DNA of 64,000 nucleotides from Cercospora beticola (lineage: Eukaryota > Ascomycota > Dothideomycetes > Mycosphaerellales > Mycosphaerellaceae), in NCBI RefSeq assembly GCF_033473495.1, contig NC_088937.1:3410001-3474000 (forward strand), in the 5' to 3' direction. The notes under the pieces were generated by a model, which did not search any database, was not told where the DNA came from, and was given only the letters and a program-made list of their open reading frames with translations. The position numbers and the translations under genes are program-made. Each line of letters begins with the position of its first letter. Position 1 is the first letter of the stretch. Below are positions 62,880 to 64,000 of this stretch, in pieces.

Positions 62880-64000
62880 CCTATCATGTTGGGTTCCATT
62901 TAACAGCAGGATACGGGTAGGCACGCAGCAGCAATTCACAACCTGCCAAGTTAGCTCACACGAGCACAGAACTTCGGCTATCAATTATCGGAACGGTACA
63001 ACTGTGGCTATTAGTCGCTTCGAAGGCGATCAGCAATACAAAGATTACATGGCTAAATGCTCGGGCAATTTTCGGCAGCATCCAAGGTTCGTATGCGAAT
63101 TTGATGCACAGAAGACTCGCTAAGTAGTAATCACAACAGTCCCCCGTACTACGGACTGCGTAAAGCTGCGCACGATGCGAGCCGACAATGGGAGCGATAC
63201 TTCCGAAAAAGAAACGGCAAGCCAGCATGAAGTCGCAGCTCTAGCAAGAGTACTCAACGGCCTCATGGGTGCTGTCAGCGCAACACTTGGTGAGACAGGC
63301 CCATTGAAGTACGGCACAATCGCCGTTCCAAATCTACCTGCGCTCTACAACGAAGACCTGCTTGACGCAGCCCATTTCGTCGGCTTTGAGCTCATACTGG
63401 GCAGACCAGCGCATCCTGAAGATAACGCCGAAGAAGTTCCTCTCCACGACCTTATCTACACTCTCGAAGGCATGGATCATGCGGGCAAATTCCAATGATT
63501 CCGCTGTTTTGGGTATTGGTTACACAGAAGATATGCTAACTATGCATATCTGTTATCACGCATGTTCCGATCACTTCTCGATCAACCCGGATGGCTACGC
63601 ATACGATCATTTGGGAAAGAAGGCGCTGCGTAACCATTCATCTCCACGCGAATACTGGTCACAGGTTGGAACCTTCCTTCGCGAACTGCTTACTGGTGGT
63701 ATATTCTACATCGAAATCGGATCGGTCATTCTGCATGGTGAACATGCCATGGACAAAGACCTGGTCAAAGTCGTACAGCATGAGTTGCAGAGAAACCAGA
63801 AAGGCAAAGCAGATGTGCCATTCATTTCGATCGATCCGGTCTTCGCTGGTGCCCTCGGTGCTGCAAGACTGGGAATGAAGTGTCCATTTCACGACCGCGG
63901 CCAATCCTCTGAACGGTGCATTCCGGATCTGAGGCCGAAGCGCAGACAAGTCCCGTGGAAGCGAGTCGACCCATCATTTGGCATTCGGCCAACCAAACAT
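62880..64000 (+). pseudogene. Hsp70/actin-like ATPase relative with several frame breaks, cut by the window edge
   Basis: Segments in three plus frames follow one another in protein order. First is INYRNGTTVAISRFEGDQQY up to about 63088. A probable intron (GTTCGT to CACAACAG, about 63089-63138) comes next, then YYGLRKAAHDASRQWERYFR up to about 63228. After a one-base shift comes VAALARVLNGLMGAV and GTIAVPNLPALYNEDLLDAA to 63480. After a second one-base shift at GCGGGC comes SNDSAVLGIGYTEDMLTMHI, then VILHGEHAMDKDLVKVVQHE and VFAGALGAARLGMKC, open to the end. This is the layout of fungal Hsp70-like ATPase-domain proteins. An upstream stop (HLTAGYG then TAG near 62908) suggests another lesion. 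Base-calling errors are the alternative to real decay. Confidence 0.6.

Overview
The window reads as nuclear DNA of a filamentous ascomycete (Pezizomycotina; Dothideomycetes is my best guess, an inference). Spliced genes have short GT..AG introns of about 46-106 nt with CTGAC/CTAAC-type branch sites. Several proteins are fungal (Ask1 of the DASH complex, Tom5, the SERINC relative Tms1, fungal-type MFS permeases). Genes lie on both strands with no operon logic. Because this is a eukaryote I used ATG starts only and joined exons by splice signals and reading phase; exon coordinates are in the entries.

0-14 kb is an accessory, duplication-rich block of proteins I do not recognise. It has three tandem minus-strand paralogs (62-2224, 2597-4772, 5098-6462) sharing an HA[FY]DF..[FY]CIG[DN] motif; the first two share a phase-0 intron and acidic tails. 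Next come a 7.2-9.0 kb gene with a Cys/His cluster and a broken partial copy beside it. A second paralogous pair follows (9.5-10.2 and 12.5-13.0 kb, shared ILKAGRTP motif), each preceded by a similar AAGTGAG-like tract and embedded in nested degenerate repeats. I saw no transposase, reverse transcriptase or terminal repeats.

14.5-30.5 kb is mixed metabolism and unknowns: a DUF2235 hydrolase, an MFS drug/polyamine-type transporter, a DUF4202 protein, a tandem repeat of about 199 bp near 21.6-22.1 kb, a cupin, a quinone-reductase-like MDR protein, a NADAR protein, a possible BTB-like protein, and a three-exon short-chain dehydrogenase.

30.5-46.7 kb is mostly core: ASK1, TOM5 (67 aa, two exons), IWS1, a modin-like membrane protein, TMS1/SERINC, a thioredoxin/AhpC-like protein, a five-exon sugar transporter, a MacroD-type macrodomain protein with a probable mitochondrial leader, and glutaminyl-tRNA synthetase. 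Three head-to-head pairs here have very short shared promoters (30484-30686, 32591-32853, 44298-44468).

46.7-64 kb: a metallo-beta-lactamase-fold hydrolase, an alpha/beta hydrolase, a probable GPI-anchored Ala/Ser-rich protein, a GEN1/XPG-type nuclease that seems to lack its N-terminus, a second MFS transporter, a secreted GH78-type rhamnosidase with a lectin-like insert, a secreted Thr-rich two-domain protein, a possible tail-anchored peptide, and at the right edge an Hsp70/actin-like ATPase relative whose reading frame is broken more than once. No secondary-metabolite cluster, CRISPR array, rRNA or tRNA was recognised.
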